Shown: positions 23,396-33,097 of the stretch, in pieces | Layout: each line of letters begins with the position of its first letter | Position numbering within the stretch: the first letter of the stretch is position 1 | Translations under genes and position numbers: made by a program | Source: Cellulophaga lytica DSM 7489 | GTDB lineage: Bacteria; Bacteroidota; Bacteroidia; Flavobacteriales; Flavobacteriaceae | Direction of reading: 5' to 3' | DNA: 64,000 nt | Assembly: GCF_000190595.1 (NCBI RefSeq) | Contig: NC_015167.1 | Span: 186,001 to 250,000, forward strand | Notes under the pieces: generated by a model | Database searches by the model: none | What the model saw: the letters and a program-made list of their open reading frames with translations, nothing else | What the model was told of the DNA's origin: nothing

Positions 23396-23406
23396 AACTA
23401 AAACCT

Positions 23407-23637
23407 ATGTTAAAAACTAACTACAAAAAAATATATAGCGGAAACCAATTTAACGTAAAGGCTATTTTAGAAAAGCTGCTACAAATAAATATTGAAGGCG
23501 TTGTTAAAGATGAGTCAGAATCAGGAAGACTAGCTGGTTTTGCTTCAGCTATACCTGGAGAGCAAGATTTATATGTACATAATGATGAGGCTGAAAAAGC
23601 TTTAGAAATAGTTAATAATTATATTAAAGAATTATAA
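23407..23637 (+). CDS. DUF2007-like small signalling protein
   Basis: This 76-residue cytoplasmic protein matches the DUF2007 family (putative prokaryotic signal-transducing protein), a ferredoxin-like alpha/beta fold: 'KKIYSGNQFNVKAILEKLLQINIEG' then a small loop and 'DLYVHNDEAEKALEIVNNYI'. The family resembles GlnB/CutA-like folds and has no defined ligand. It lies between the MoxR operon and a histidine kinase gene, with a hairpin in the leader and another just after the stop, so it is probably its own unit. Confidence 0.8.
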   Translation: MLKTNYKKIYSGNQFNVKAILEKLLQINIEGVVKDESESGRLAGFASAIPGEQDLYVHNDEAEKALEIVNNYIKEL

Positions 23638-23643
23638 CCGCTA

Positions 23644-23668
23644 AACTTATTTTATAAAAAAATAAGTT
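23644..23668 (+). terminator. AT-rich hairpin after DUF2007
   Basis: AACTTATTTT (23644-23653) pairs with AAAATAAGTT (23659-23668). No T-tract follows, so termination is uncertain. Confidence 0.3.
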
Positions 23669-23728
23669 ATAAAAACACTTAATACCTTACTATTATTACT
23701 TATTTTTAGTGTAGGTATTTATTTACAT

Positions 23729-25345
23729 ATGAAAACTCCCCCCATAACAAAAGAACTAAAGTTCTCTAAAACTTTAGTTGTAACACTACTGGTTATATGT
23801 ATTATTCCTTTTATTCTTCAGCTAGCTGGAGTTAATTTTGGAAGTATAAACGTAGTTTTAGATGCCAGTGGAGATAAAGTTGTCTTAGATGATGCGTCTC
23901 AAAATTTAATTTTAACCCATTTAAGAGGTACTTTTACTCACTTAATTTTAGAATGGACAGCTATTTGTATTGCTGTATCTACTGCAATTTTAGCCTTTAT
24001 ACAATACCGAATAACCAACAACCCTACAACTCCTATAATTGGTGCCGCACTACTTTGTGCTGGTTTTATTGATGGTTTTCATGCATTAGCTGCTGTAAAT
24101 ATAATAGACTCTGCATCTACTAACGATAACTTTTTACCCTTTACTTGGGCACTCTCAAGAATTTTTAATAGTGTTATTTTAATTATTGGAGCAAGCATTT
24201 TTCTTATAAAAGAAAAAAGAATGATTCCTAAAAGAGGAAGACGTTTTGTTTTACTAGTATCCTTATTTTTTGTGCTTTTAGCATATTTAACTATGTACTT
24301 TGTAGCATCTAGCAAGTCCTTACCAATTACAACATTTCATAACAGTTTTGTAACAAGACCGTATGATTTAATTTCGCTTATTCTTTTCTTATTTATGGCT
24401 ATTTACTTATTTCCGAAGTTAAATAAAAAAGAAAATAGTGTTTTTTCTAACACACTCTTATGGAGTATGATACCCGCAATTGCTACACAAATGTATATGG
24501 CCTTTGGATCTGAGAATTTACATGATTCTAATTTTAACATTGCACACACCTTAAAGGCAATATCCTACGCTATACCTTTTATTGGTATTATGCTAGATTA
24601 TATTTCGGCCCATAAAAAAGAGCAAATAAGAGTTACAGCCTTAAAAAATGCCCATTATGTTGTTAGTCAAAAAAATAAAGAACTAGAACAGTTTGCATTT
24701 ATTGCTTCTCATGATTTACAAGAACCACTACGTACATTACTAAATTTCACACAACTGTTTAAAGAAGAATATGCAGATAAGTTAGACGAAAATGGTAAAA
24801 CATATCTTAATTTTATTAGACAAGCTACCACAAGAATGAGCCTACTTATTAAAGCCGTTTTTGATTACTCTAGAATTGGAGTAAAAAATAATGTTACCAA
24901 AGTAAAAACCAACAAACTTGTAAAAAATATTATTGCAGAAATACAGCCTAATTTAAACGATATAAATGCCACTATTAAACATAAAAAGTTACCAAAAATT
25001 TATGGGCAAAAAACAGAATTACGTATTCTTTTTCAAAATTTAATTGGCAATGCAATTAAGTTTCAAAAAAAAGGAAACGCACCTGTAGTAGAAATACAAG
25101 GAAAAGATATTGGAGAATATTGGGAGTTTAGTGTAAAAGATAATGGCATTGGCATAGAAAAAAAGCATCAGGATAAAATATTTTCTATGTTTCAACGCTT
25201 ACATTCTAAAGACATTTATGATGGTGTAGGAATAGGACTTGCTCATTGCTTAAAAATTGTATTAATGCATGAAGGCAGAATATGGGTAATATCTGAACCT
25301 AATAAGGGAAGCGAATTTAAATTTACTATTAAAAAACAAAAATGA
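23729..25345 (+). CDS. Sensor histidine kinase with MASE3-like membrane sensor
   Basis: This 538-residue kinase has an N-terminal sensor with about seven or eight membrane helices (residues ~14-292) resembling MASE3, including 'CAGFIDGFHALAAVNII'. The HisKA domain has phosphoacceptor His328 in 'FIASHDLQEPLRTLLNF', followed by a HATPase_c domain with N box 'FQNLIGNAIKF', G1 box 'DNGIGI' and a G2-like 'GVGIGLAHC'. There is no PAS or GAF domain between sensor and kinase. It overlaps the response regulator gene by 4 nt (ATGA). The signal sensed is unknown. Confidence 0.9.
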   Translation: MKTPPITKELKFSKTLVVTLLVICIIPFILQLAGVNFGSINVVLDASGDKVVLDDASQNLILTHLRGTFTHLILEWTAICIAVSTAILAFIQYRITNNPTTPIIGAALLCAGFIDGFHALAAVNIIDSASTNDNFLPFTWALSRIFNSVILIIGASIFLIKEKRMIPKRGRRFVLLVSLFFVLLAYLTMYFVASSKSLPITTFHNSFVTRPYDLISLILFLFMAIYLFPKLNKKENSVFSNTLLWSMIPAIATQMYMAFGSENLHDSNFNIAHTLKAISYAIPFIGIMLDYISAHKKEQIRVTALKNAHYVVSQKNKELEQFAFIASHDLQEPLRTLLNFTQLFKEEYADKLDENGKTYLNFIRQATTRMSLLIKAVFDYSRIGVKNNVTKVKTNKLVKNIIAEIQPNLNDINATIKHKKLPKIYGQKTELRILFQNLIGNAIKFQKKGNAPVVEIQGKDIGEYWEFSVKDNGIGIEKKHQDKIFSMFQRLHSKDIYDGVGIGLAHCLKIVLMHEGRIWVISEPNKGSEFKFTIKKQK

Positions 25346-25761
25346 ACAAGCTAAAAAGTATATTGTTAATAGATGATGATGATGCAACTAATTTTTTGCA
25401 TAAAATGGTCATTAAAAAAGTTAACTGTACAGATAATATCATTGTAAAAACCAATGGTGAAGAAGCAATAAATTATCTAAAAACAGAGACTGATGGTAAA
25501 TATCCACAGCCTAGTTTAATTTTATTAGATATTAATATGCCTATAATGAATGGGTGGGAGTTTTTACAAGAATACAAAAAGCTTGAAGAAAACCAAATGG
25601 CAGAAACCGTTATAGTAATGCTTACAACATCATTAAATCCTGATGATAAAGAAAGAGCCTTAAGCTTTACACAAATTAACGATTTTAAAAGTAAACCACT
25701 AACACCAGACGGACTTAAAGACATACTTAAAAGCTTTTTCTTGTTTCCTGATGATATATAA
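25342..25761 (+). CDS. Single-domain response regulator (CheY-like)
   Basis: This 139-residue receiver domain has the acidic cluster 'IDDDDAT' (residues 11-14), the phosphoacceptor Asp63 in 'LLDINMPIMNGWEF', the switch Thr in 'VMLTTS' and the conserved Lys in 'FKSKPL'. It has no output domain, so it must act by protein contact, on the cognate kinase or in a phosphorelay. It overlaps the kinase gene by 4 nt and is therefore its probable partner. Confidence 0.93.
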   Translation: MNKLKSILLIDDDDATNFLHKMVIKKVNCTDNIIVKTNGEEAINYLKTETDGKYPQPSLILLDINMPIMNGWEFLQEYKKLEENQMAETVIVMLTTSLNPDDKERALSFTQINDFKSKPLTPDGLKDILKSFFLFPDDI

Positions 25762-25783
25762 TGACATCCCCTAATTTTTAAGG

Positions 25784-25791
25784 TATATTTG
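25784..25791 (+). promoter_or_regulatory. -7 box TATATTTG, 5 nt before the ATG
   Basis: An exact TAnnTTTG match ending 5 nt before the ATG at 25797, which places the expected transcription start at or beside the A of ATG. No TTG at -33. Confidence 0.45.
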
Positions 25792-25796
25792 CTTTT

Positions 25797-26582
25797 ATGC
25801 AACAGATTATAGACCAAATGGGAAGGCAAATTAATTGCCCTAAAAAGCCATTACGTATTGTTTCTTTAGTTCCCTCACAAACAGAATTATTGGTAGATTT
25901 AGGTCTAGAAGAATATATTGTTGGGGTAACTAAATTTTGTGTACACCCTAAACACTTACGTATGTCTAAAAAAGTGGTTGGCGGCACAAAAAAAATATCT
26001 TTAGCTAAAATTGAAGCTGCAAAACCAGACATAATTTTGTGTAATAAAGAAGAAAACACAAAAGAAATAGTAGAAGCGCTAGAAAAACTTTACCCTGTAC
26101 ACGTATCTAATATTAATGATTTAGAAGATTCTTTAGAGCTAATAATGCAATATGGCACAATTTTTAATAAAATGTTTAGTGCCACAAAAATTGTTAGCAC
26201 TATAAGAAATGAAGCAAATACCTTTAAAGATTTTATAAAAGACAAACCACGTAAAAAAGTAGCTTACTTAATTTGGAAAGAACCATTTATGGCTGCAGGC
26301 AAAAATACTTTTATAAATCATATGCTTACACTTAATAACTATGATAATGTTTTTAGTGATAGCTTACGGTATCCAGAAACAACCTTAGATGCTTTAAAAG
26401 AATTAAAACCAGACTCTATTTTATTATCATCTGAGCCGTATCCTTTTAAAAGAAATCATATAGATGAAATAAAAAAAATAATGCCATCTACAACTGTTGA
26501 GTTGGTAGACGGCGAATATTTTTCTTGGTATGGTAGTAGACTACTAGATGCCTTTATCTATTTTAAATCTTTACACTATTAA
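25797..26582 (+). CDS. BtuF-like helical-backbone metal receptor, no signal peptide
   Basis: This 261-residue protein has the two-lobe fold joined by a long helix that is typical of vitamin B12 / iron-siderophore binding proteins: lobe 1 'RIVSLVPSQTELLVDLGLEEYIVGVT', then 'IEAAKPDIILCNKEEN', and lobe 2 'KKVAYLIWKEPFMAAGKNTFINHML'. It has no signal peptide or lipobox, and the -7 box leaves no room for an upstream start, so the product appears cytoplasmic. It lacks neighbouring ABC permease genes. Its stop abuts that of the convergent nitronate monooxygenase gene. Confidence 0.85.
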   Translation: MQQIIDQMGRQINCPKKPLRIVSLVPSQTELLVDLGLEEYIVGVTKFCVHPKHLRMSKKVVGGTKKISLAKIEAAKPDIILCNKEENTKEIVEALEKLYPVHVSNINDLEDSLELIMQYGTIFNKMFSATKIVSTIRNEANTFKDFIKDKPRKKVAYLIWKEPFMAAGKNTFINHMLTLNNYDNVFSDSLRYPETTLDALKELKPDSILLSSEPYPFKRNHIDEIKKIMPSTTVELVDGEYFSWYGSRLLDAFIYFKSLHY

Positions 26583-27524
26583 TTACAAGTTAGCCATTTG
26601 TGTTTTTGCCAAGTTAAACTCGGTTACTATTTCTTTTACAATGTCAGCTGCAGGCATAATTTTATGTATAATAGCCGCAACCTGGCCTATTTCTAACTCG
26701 CCATCTTCCATATCTCCTTCAAACATTCCTCTTTTAGCTCTTGCCCTACCTAACAAGGTTTTTAAATCTTCTGGTGTAGCTCCGTTACTATATGCATTTT
26801 GCACCTCATTAAAAAATTTGTTTTTTAATAAACGTACTGGAGCCAATTCTTTTAAAGTTAATTGAGTATCTCCTTCTTTAGCATCTACAACTTTTTCTTT
26901 AAATAGTTGATGAGATGACGCCTCTTCACTAGCCACAAATCTGCTTCCAATTTGCACTGCATCTGCACCTAAAATCATAACCGCTAACATTGCTTTACCC
27001 GTTGCTATACCACCAGCAGCAATTAATGGTATTTTTAGCTGCTCTTTAACTGCTGGTATTAAGGCTAAAGTAGTAGTTTCATCTCTACCGTTATGTCCGC
27101 CTGCCTCAAAACCCTCTGCAACAACAGCATCTACTCCGGCTGCCTCAGACTTTAATGCAAATTTTAAACTACTAACAACGTGTACTACCGTAACACCATT
27201 TTCTTTTAAAAAGCTTGTCCAAGTTTTAGGATTACCAGCAGAAGTAAAAACTATTTTAACACCTAGGTCTACAATAATTTTCATTATTTCTTCTACGTTA
27301 GGGTATAACATTGGCACATTTACTGCAAAAGGTTTATCTGTAGCTTTTTGGCATTTTAAAATATGCTCTTTTAAAACATCTGGGTACATAGAACCCGCAC
27401 CAATTATTCCTAAGCCACCAGCATTAGAAACAGCTGAAGCTAATTTCCAACCACTAGCCCATATCATTCCTGCTTGTATTATAGGGTATTCAATATTAAA
27501 TAATGATGTTATTCTGTTTTGCAT
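26583..27524 (-). CDS. Nitronate monooxygenase (2-nitropropane dioxygenase family)
   Basis: This FMN-dependent TIM-barrel enzyme is 313 residues from the ATG at 27524. An upstream TTG at 27539 is possible but unlikely. Motifs are 'YPIIQAGMIWASGWKLASAVSNAGGLGIIG', 'VVAEGFEAGGHNG' and 'PLIAAGGIATGKAMLAVMILGADAVQIGSRF', the last being the phosphate/FMN-binding region. The family oxidises alkyl nitronates such as the toxin propionate 3-nitronate, but some members act instead as flavin enoyl-ACP reductases (FabK-like). It is 24 nt after mnmA on the same strand and probably co-transcribed. Confidence 0.9.
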   Translation of the reverse strand: MQNRITSLFNIEYPIIQAGMIWASGWKLASAVSNAGGLGIIGAGSMYPDVLKEHILKCQKATDKPFAVNVPMLYPNVEEIMKIIVDLGVKIVFTSAGNPKTWTSFLKENGVTVVHVVSSLKFALKSEAAGVDAVVAEGFEAGGHNGRDETTTLALIPAVKEQLKIPLIAAGGIATGKAMLAVMILGADAVQIGSRFVASEEASSHQLFKEKVVDAKEGDTQLTLKELAPVRLLKNKFFNEVQNAYSNGATPEDLKTLLGRARAKRGMFEGDMEDGELEIGQVAAIIHKIMPAADIVKEIVTEFNLAKTQMANL

Positions 27525-27548
27525 ATTTATTTTTTTCAACTTTTATAA

Positions 27549-28739
27549 TTATGATATTACCCCAGAGCCTATTAGCTCATCTCCAATATGCCAAGCAACA
27601 AATTGACCTTCTGTCATTGCAGATTGCTCTTCTTTAAAATCTACATACAATCCAGTATCTACTTTATACAATGTTGCTTTTTGTAAAGCTTGCCTGTAAC
27701 GTATACGTGCCATAACTTCCATAGTTTCATCTACCTCTAAAGCCATATCTGTACGTACCCAATGTAACTCTTCATTAGATACAAAAAGTGTTTTACGGTA
27801 TAACCCAGGATGCTTTTTACCTTGCCCTGTATATATTACATTTTCATCTACATCTGTCTCTATAACAAACAAAGGTTCCTTGGTACCACCAACAGCTAAA
27901 CCTTTACGTTGTCCTTTGGTAAAGTAATGTGCACCTTGGTGTTCTCCTACAACTTTACCATCATTTAAATTATAAACCGGTTTTGTTGCGTAAAAAGCTA
28001 ATTCATCTTCTTTGGTTGCAAATTCTGGTATTGCATTGTTGTATTGTTCTAATGAAGATGAAACCTCTACAATTACACCTTGTTTTGGTTTTAGTTTTTG
28101 CTGAAGAAAATCTGGCAAACGCACTTTACCTATAAAACAAAGTCCTTGAGAGTCTTTTTTATCTGCTGTAATTAAATCATTATCTGCTGCAATTTTTCGT
28201 ACTTCTGGCTTTAGTAAATCTCCAATAGGAAACAACGTTTTAGACAGTTGTTCTTGTGAAAGTTGACATAAAAAATACGATTGATCTTTATTACCATCTT
28301 TACCAGCTAAAAGTTGATGAATTTCTTTACCTTCTTCATTTATAAAAGAAGTTTTTCTACAGTAATGTCCTGTAGCTACATAATCTGCCCCTAATTGCAT
28401 TGCAATCTTCATAAACACATCAAACTTAATTTCTCTGTTACAAAGTACATCTGGATTTGGTGTTCTTCCTTTTTCATACTCATTAAACATATAGTCTACA
28501 ATGCGTTCTTTATATTCTGCACTTAAATCTACTGTTTGAAAAGGAATACCTAATTTCTCTGCAACTATTAGTGCATCATTACTATCCTCTAACCAAGGAC
28601 ATTCATTAGAAATGGTAACAGAATCATCGTGCCAATTTTTCATAAAAAGCCCTATAACATCATAACCTTGTTCTTTTAAAAGATAAGCTGTAACGCTAGA
28701 ATCTACACCTCCTGAAAGTCCTACTACTACTTTTTTCAT
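27549..28739 (-). CDS. mnmA: tRNA-specific 2-thiouridylase
   Basis: This 396-residue enzyme forms 2-thiouridine at the wobble position 34 of tRNA Lys, Glu and Gln. The PP-loop '[15 protein letters not shown]' starts at residue 7. The catalytic Cys pair is Cys100 in '[12 protein letters not shown]' and Cys201 in '[10 protein letters not shown]'. The C-terminal beta domain is complete. A TATTTTTG box lies 18 nt upstream of the ATG. Bacteroidota usually feed sulfur to MnmA by a route without the full Tus relay; none of those genes are nearby. Confidence 0.96.
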   Translation of the reverse strand: MKKVVVGLSGGVDSSVTAYLLKEQGYDVIGLFMKNWHDDSVTISNECPWLEDSNDALIVAEKLGIPFQTVDLSAEYKERIVDYMFNEYEKGRTPNPDVLCNREIKFDVFMKIAMQLGADYVATGHYCRKTSFINEEGKEIHQLLAGKDGNKDQSYFLCQLSQEQLSKTLFPIGDLLKPEVRKIAADNDLITADKKDSQGLCFIGKVRLPDFLQQKLKPKQGVIVEVSSSLEQYNNAIPEFATKEDELAFYATKPVYNLNDGKVVGEHQGAHYFTKGQRKGLAVGGTKEPLFVIETDVDENVIYTGQGKKHPGLYRKTLFVSNEELHWVRTDMALEVDETMEVMARIRYRQALQKATLYKVDTGLYVDFKEEQSAMTEGQFVAWHIGDELIGSGVIS

Positions 28740-28757
28740 TTTTTATAATCTGAATTG

Positions 28758-28765
28758 CAAAAATA
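28758..28765 (-). promoter_or_regulatory. -7 box TATTTTTG of mnmA
   Basis: An exact TAnnTTTG match on the minus strand, 18 nt before the ATG. No TTG at the expected -33 spacing. Confidence 0.4.
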
Positions 28766-28954
28766 CAAAAATCTAAAATGCTTTGTATTTCTATTAACAC
28801 CCATAAATCTTTAATTTTTCATAAAGAAATATACCGTTTATCGATATTTAAAACCGATTAAAAACGGACTAAAAACTTAGTCGAAAACTTAACAACAAAA
28901 TGACTCTGCTTAACATACAAAAATGCAGCTTTTACAACTAAACATTTTTTAACC

Positions 28955-29048
28955 TTTTAATAGGTTGCATCTTTGGAGTCCCAAATGTTACTAAGTTTAA
29001 CCTACTTAGTGCTTAAAAGCTCCTAGAAATAGGAGCTTTTTTTTATTT
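28955..29048 (+). ncRNA. Candidate small structured RNA ending in an intrinsic terminator
   Basis: Three hairpins follow each other: TTTGG (28972-28976) with CCAAA (28981-28985); ACTAAGT (28990-28996) with ACTTAGT (29004-29010), 7-nt loop; and AAAAGCTCCT (29015-29024) with AGGAGCTTTT (29031-29040), followed by eight T. The U-tract only suits plus-strand transcription, and no plus-strand gene lies upstream within the gap. CATCTTTG at about 28969 is one base off the -7 consensus, but would start the RNA inside the first hairpin, so the 5' end is uncertain. No known RNA family is recognised. Confidence 0.4.
29015..29048 (+). terminator. Plus-strand terminator of the candidate RNA
   Basis: A 10-bp perfect stem, 6-nt loop and eight-T tract. 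The opposite strand has no T-tract, so the orientation is clear. Confidence 0.8.
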
Positions 29049-29060
29049 AAAGAATACATA

Positions 29061-29098
29061 ACAAAAAAATCCTGCTTCAAAACTGAAGCAGGATTTTT
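29061..29098 (-). terminator. Terminator of yidC
   Basis: ATCCTGCTTC pairs with GAAGCAGGAT (29069-29094) with an A-run on the left (T on the minus strand). Located about 22 nt after the yidC stop; T also follow on the right. Confidence 0.86.
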
Positions 29099-29119
29099 AA
29101 TATAATTTAAAAAAGACTA

Positions 29120-30967
29120 TTATCTATTCTTTTTTTGCTCTTCTGCTTGCTCCATCATTTCACGCATTTTCTTCTGAAACTTATTTTCTTTCTTAGGTTT
29201 CTTTTTATTTTCCTGAATTTTAGCGTGTATTTTATCTTCATCTATAATAAACTTCTTAATTGCCAACATAATAAATATTGTAATTAAGTTAGATACAAAG
29301 TAGTACAAACTAAGTCCACTTGCGTAACTATTAAAGAATATCAACATCATTAATGGAGATAGGTAAAGAATAAATTTCATATTAGGCATACCTGGCTGCT
29401 GTTGCATATTTTGTCCAGATGTCATCATCATATAAAAGAAGATGGCAATAGATGCTAATATTGGAAATAAACTAACGTGATCCCCGTACAATGGAATGTG
29501 AAATGGTAATTCTGCTATAATATCATAAGATGATAAATCGTCTGCCCATAAAAATGGTTTTTGACGCAACGCAAAAGAGGTTGGAAAAAACATAAACAAG
29601 GCATAAAAAACTGGCAATTGTAATAAAGCTGGTAAACAACCACTCATTGGGCTTGCCCCTGCTTTATTATAAAGCTTCATAGTTTCTTGTTGCTTTTTCA
29701 TTGGATTGTCTTTGTACTTCTCTCCTAATTCTGCAATCTCTGGCTTTAAAACCTTCATTTTTGCTTGTGATAAGTACGACTTGTAGGTTACTGGCGACAT
29801 TAATAAACGCACCAAAATTGTCATTACAATAATTGCAATACCGTAAGGTAAAAAGCTACTTAAAAAAGTATAAGCTGGCGTAAACACATATCTATTTATA
29901 AAACCAAATATTCCCCAACCGTAAGGTATAGAGTCCTCTAAACCTAGCTCTTTGTATTTAGATAGTTCTTTAATATCTGTTGGCCCATAATACAGGTTCA
30001 TATTATAAGATAGTTCACCGGCATCTGCTTTTAAAGGTAATACAGCTGTATTCTCTTTAGTAAATTTTGTTTCTGGTGTATCATCTTCAACTAAGTTTAC
30101 AGAACTTAATTTAGCTGTTTCAAAATGTTTATCTGTAGCTAATATAGAGCTAAAGAAATGTTGCCTGTAAGACAACCATTTAACATCTACCTCTTCTTCT
30201 TCATCATCACTGCTTTCTGATAATTTACTAATATTACCATCATCATGGTTGTATGTTAAACGGGTATATCTATTTTCATATGTAGCACTTTTACTGTGTC
30301 TAATTCCTTTTTGCTTCCAGACTAAAGCAATTGGTGCAGCGCTGTTTAATACTCCGTTTAAACCTTGAGAACGAATATTAAAATCTAACAAGTATTCATC
30401 TGGTTTAATCTCATATCTGTATTCTAAAAAGTCTGTAGCAGATACTTTAGCTTTCATAGAAAGCACGGTATTATTACCATTTTTAGAGATTGACGGTTCA
30501 AAATATAGATCTTTTGTATCTAAAACTCTATTATCTGATGTAGAAAAAGTTAATCCGAAACTTGCGTTATTGTCTTTTACTAAGTGTACAGGAAGTGAAT
30601 CATAAGTAACAAAGTTTTTCATCTTTGCCTCTACAATTTGTCCTCCTTTGTTACTAATTCTTAAATAAAGAACATTGTTTTCTAAAACAGTTGTTCCTTC
30701 TAAAGCTGGTGTATACCCAAAAGCTCCTATTTTACTTTTGTAATTAGCAACCGCTGTAGAATCTGATAAATTTAAAACTGGTTCTTGAGCAGTAGTTTCT
30801 TTTTCTTGCTTGTTATCTACTGTGGCAGCTTCAGTTTTTTGTTGTTCTTTTTTCTGTGCTTCTAGTTCCTCGGCAGTTGGTTGTGTGGTATTAAACCATA
30901 AAACAAACAATCCAAAAATTAGTAAAAACCCAATTAAGGTTTTTGCATCAAATTTCTTTTCTTCCAT
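29120..30967 (-). CDS. yidC: Membrane protein insertase YidC
   Basis: This 615-residue insertase places proteins in the inner membrane, alone or with SecYEG. An N-terminal helix (residues ~10-25) is followed by a large periplasmic domain (to ~350), then the conserved 60KD_IMP domain with the helices around 'YGIAIIVMTILVRLLMSPVTYKSYLSQAKMKVLKPEI', 'GASPMSGCLPALLQLPVFYALFMFF' and 'YLSPLMMLIFFNSYASGLSLYYFVSNL'. The positively charged C-terminal tail (KKPKKENKFQKK) resembles the ribosome-binding tail of other YidC/Oxa1 proteins. It follows pyrG by 113 nt with its own -7 box. Confidence 0.96.
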   Translation of the reverse strand: MEEKKFDAKTLIGFLLIFGLFVLWFNTTQPTAEELEAQKKEQQKTEAATVDNKQEKETTAQEPVLNLSDSTAVANYKSKIGAFGYTPALEGTTVLENNVLYLRISNKGGQIVEAKMKNFVTYDSLPVHLVKDNNASFGLTFSTSDNRVLDTKDLYFEPSISKNGNNTVLSMKAKVSATDFLEYRYEIKPDEYLLDFNIRSQGLNGVLNSAAPIALVWKQKGIRHSKSATYENRYTRLTYNHDDGNISKLSESSDDEEEEVDVKWLSYRQHFFSSILATDKHFETAKLSSVNLVEDDTPETKFTKENTAVLPLKADAGELSYNMNLYYGPTDIKELSKYKELGLEDSIPYGWGIFGFINRYVFTPAYTFLSSFLPYGIAIIVMTILVRLLMSPVTYKSYLSQAKMKVLKPEIAELGEKYKDNPMKKQQETMKLYNKAGASPMSGCLPALLQLPVFYALFMFFPTSFALRQKPFLWADDLSSYDIIAELPFHIPLYGDHVSLFPILASIAIFFYMMMTSGQNMQQQPGMPNMKFILYLSPLMMLIFFNSYASGLSLYYFVSNLITIFIMLAIKKFIIDEDKIHAKIQENKKKPKKENKFQKKMREMMEQAEEQKKNR

Positions 30968-31047
30968 TCTAATATGTCAAAGATTTTATAGCAAACACTA
31001 TAAATCTAGTTATGTTAATAATAAATTACAATTTGCAAATATATGTC

Positions 31048-31055
31048 CAAATGTA
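31048..31055 (-). promoter_or_regulatory. -7 box TACATTTG of yidC
   Basis: An exact TAnnTTTG match on the minus strand, 80 nt before the ATG, between pyrG and yidC. Confidence 0.4.
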
Positions 31056-31080
31056 CACTTTATGCCAAAGTGGCACTTTT

Positions 31081-32709
<1,629 letters not shown>

Positions 32710-32732
32710 TTAGGTTGTTTTCTTAACGCAAG

Positions 32733-32740
32733 CAAAAATA
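32733..32740 (-). promoter_or_regulatory. -7 box TATTTTTG of pyrG
   Basis: An exact TAnnTTTG match on the minus strand, 29 nt before the ATG, between DUF3820 and pyrG. A TTG lies at only 14 nt, too close to count. Confidence 0.4.
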
Positions 32741-32764
32741 GCAAATTGCTATTACAAAAGCAGT

Positions 32765-32998
32765 CTATTCTTTAGGAAAATCTTTCTGAATTTTTAGAAT
32801 GATATCTTCCAATCCGTTTATTTTAATTTCTAGCATAGATTTTAACAAAACACCTAGTTTTCCGTCAGGAAAACCCTTTTGATTAAACCATACCAAATAT
32901 GGTTCTGGTAGGTTTACCAAATACCTTCCTTTGTATTTACCAAATGGCATTCTGTAATGAGCCAATTCTATAAGTTTTTGGTTATCGTTTTTTAACAT
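32765..32998 (-). CDS. DUF3820 small protein
   Basis: This 77-residue soluble protein matches DUF3820 ('MPFGKYKGRYLVNLPEPYLVWF', residues ~17-38). In some bacteria such proteins are annotated as quorum-sensing-regulated virulence factors on thin evidence; a short nucleic-acid-associated or nuclease-regulatory role is also possible. I give no function. It lies upstream of pyrG, separated by 61 nt and the pyrG box. Confidence 0.85.
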   Translation of the reverse strand: MLKNDNQKLIELAHYRMPFGKYKGRYLVNLPEPYLVWFNQKGFPDGKLGVLLKSMLEIKINGLEDIILKIQKDFPKE

Positions 32999-33097
32999 AA
33001 TTAAAAAGTCTAAAAGTAATTTTATGACGTAAATACAACATTAACAACAACATACATTTTTTTTCTTACCATAAAACAACTTTAACACCGTAAAACT

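Larger units (their letters stand above)
28740..29119. other. 380-bp gap between mnmA and yidC: promoter, orphan RNA candidate and two terminators
   Basis: From left to right this gap holds the mnmA -7 box, about 180 bp of AT-rich sequence without any ORF longer than about 13 codons, a structured plus-strand RNA candidate ending in a terminator (28955-29048), and the minus-strand yidC terminator (29061-29098). No coding function is supported. Confidence 0.7.

Noticed and set aside
31056-31080. A small palindrome after pyrG as its terminator
   Set aside because: AAAGTG-C-CACTTT has a one-base centre, a weak stem and no T-tract on the minus strand, so I do not call it a terminator.
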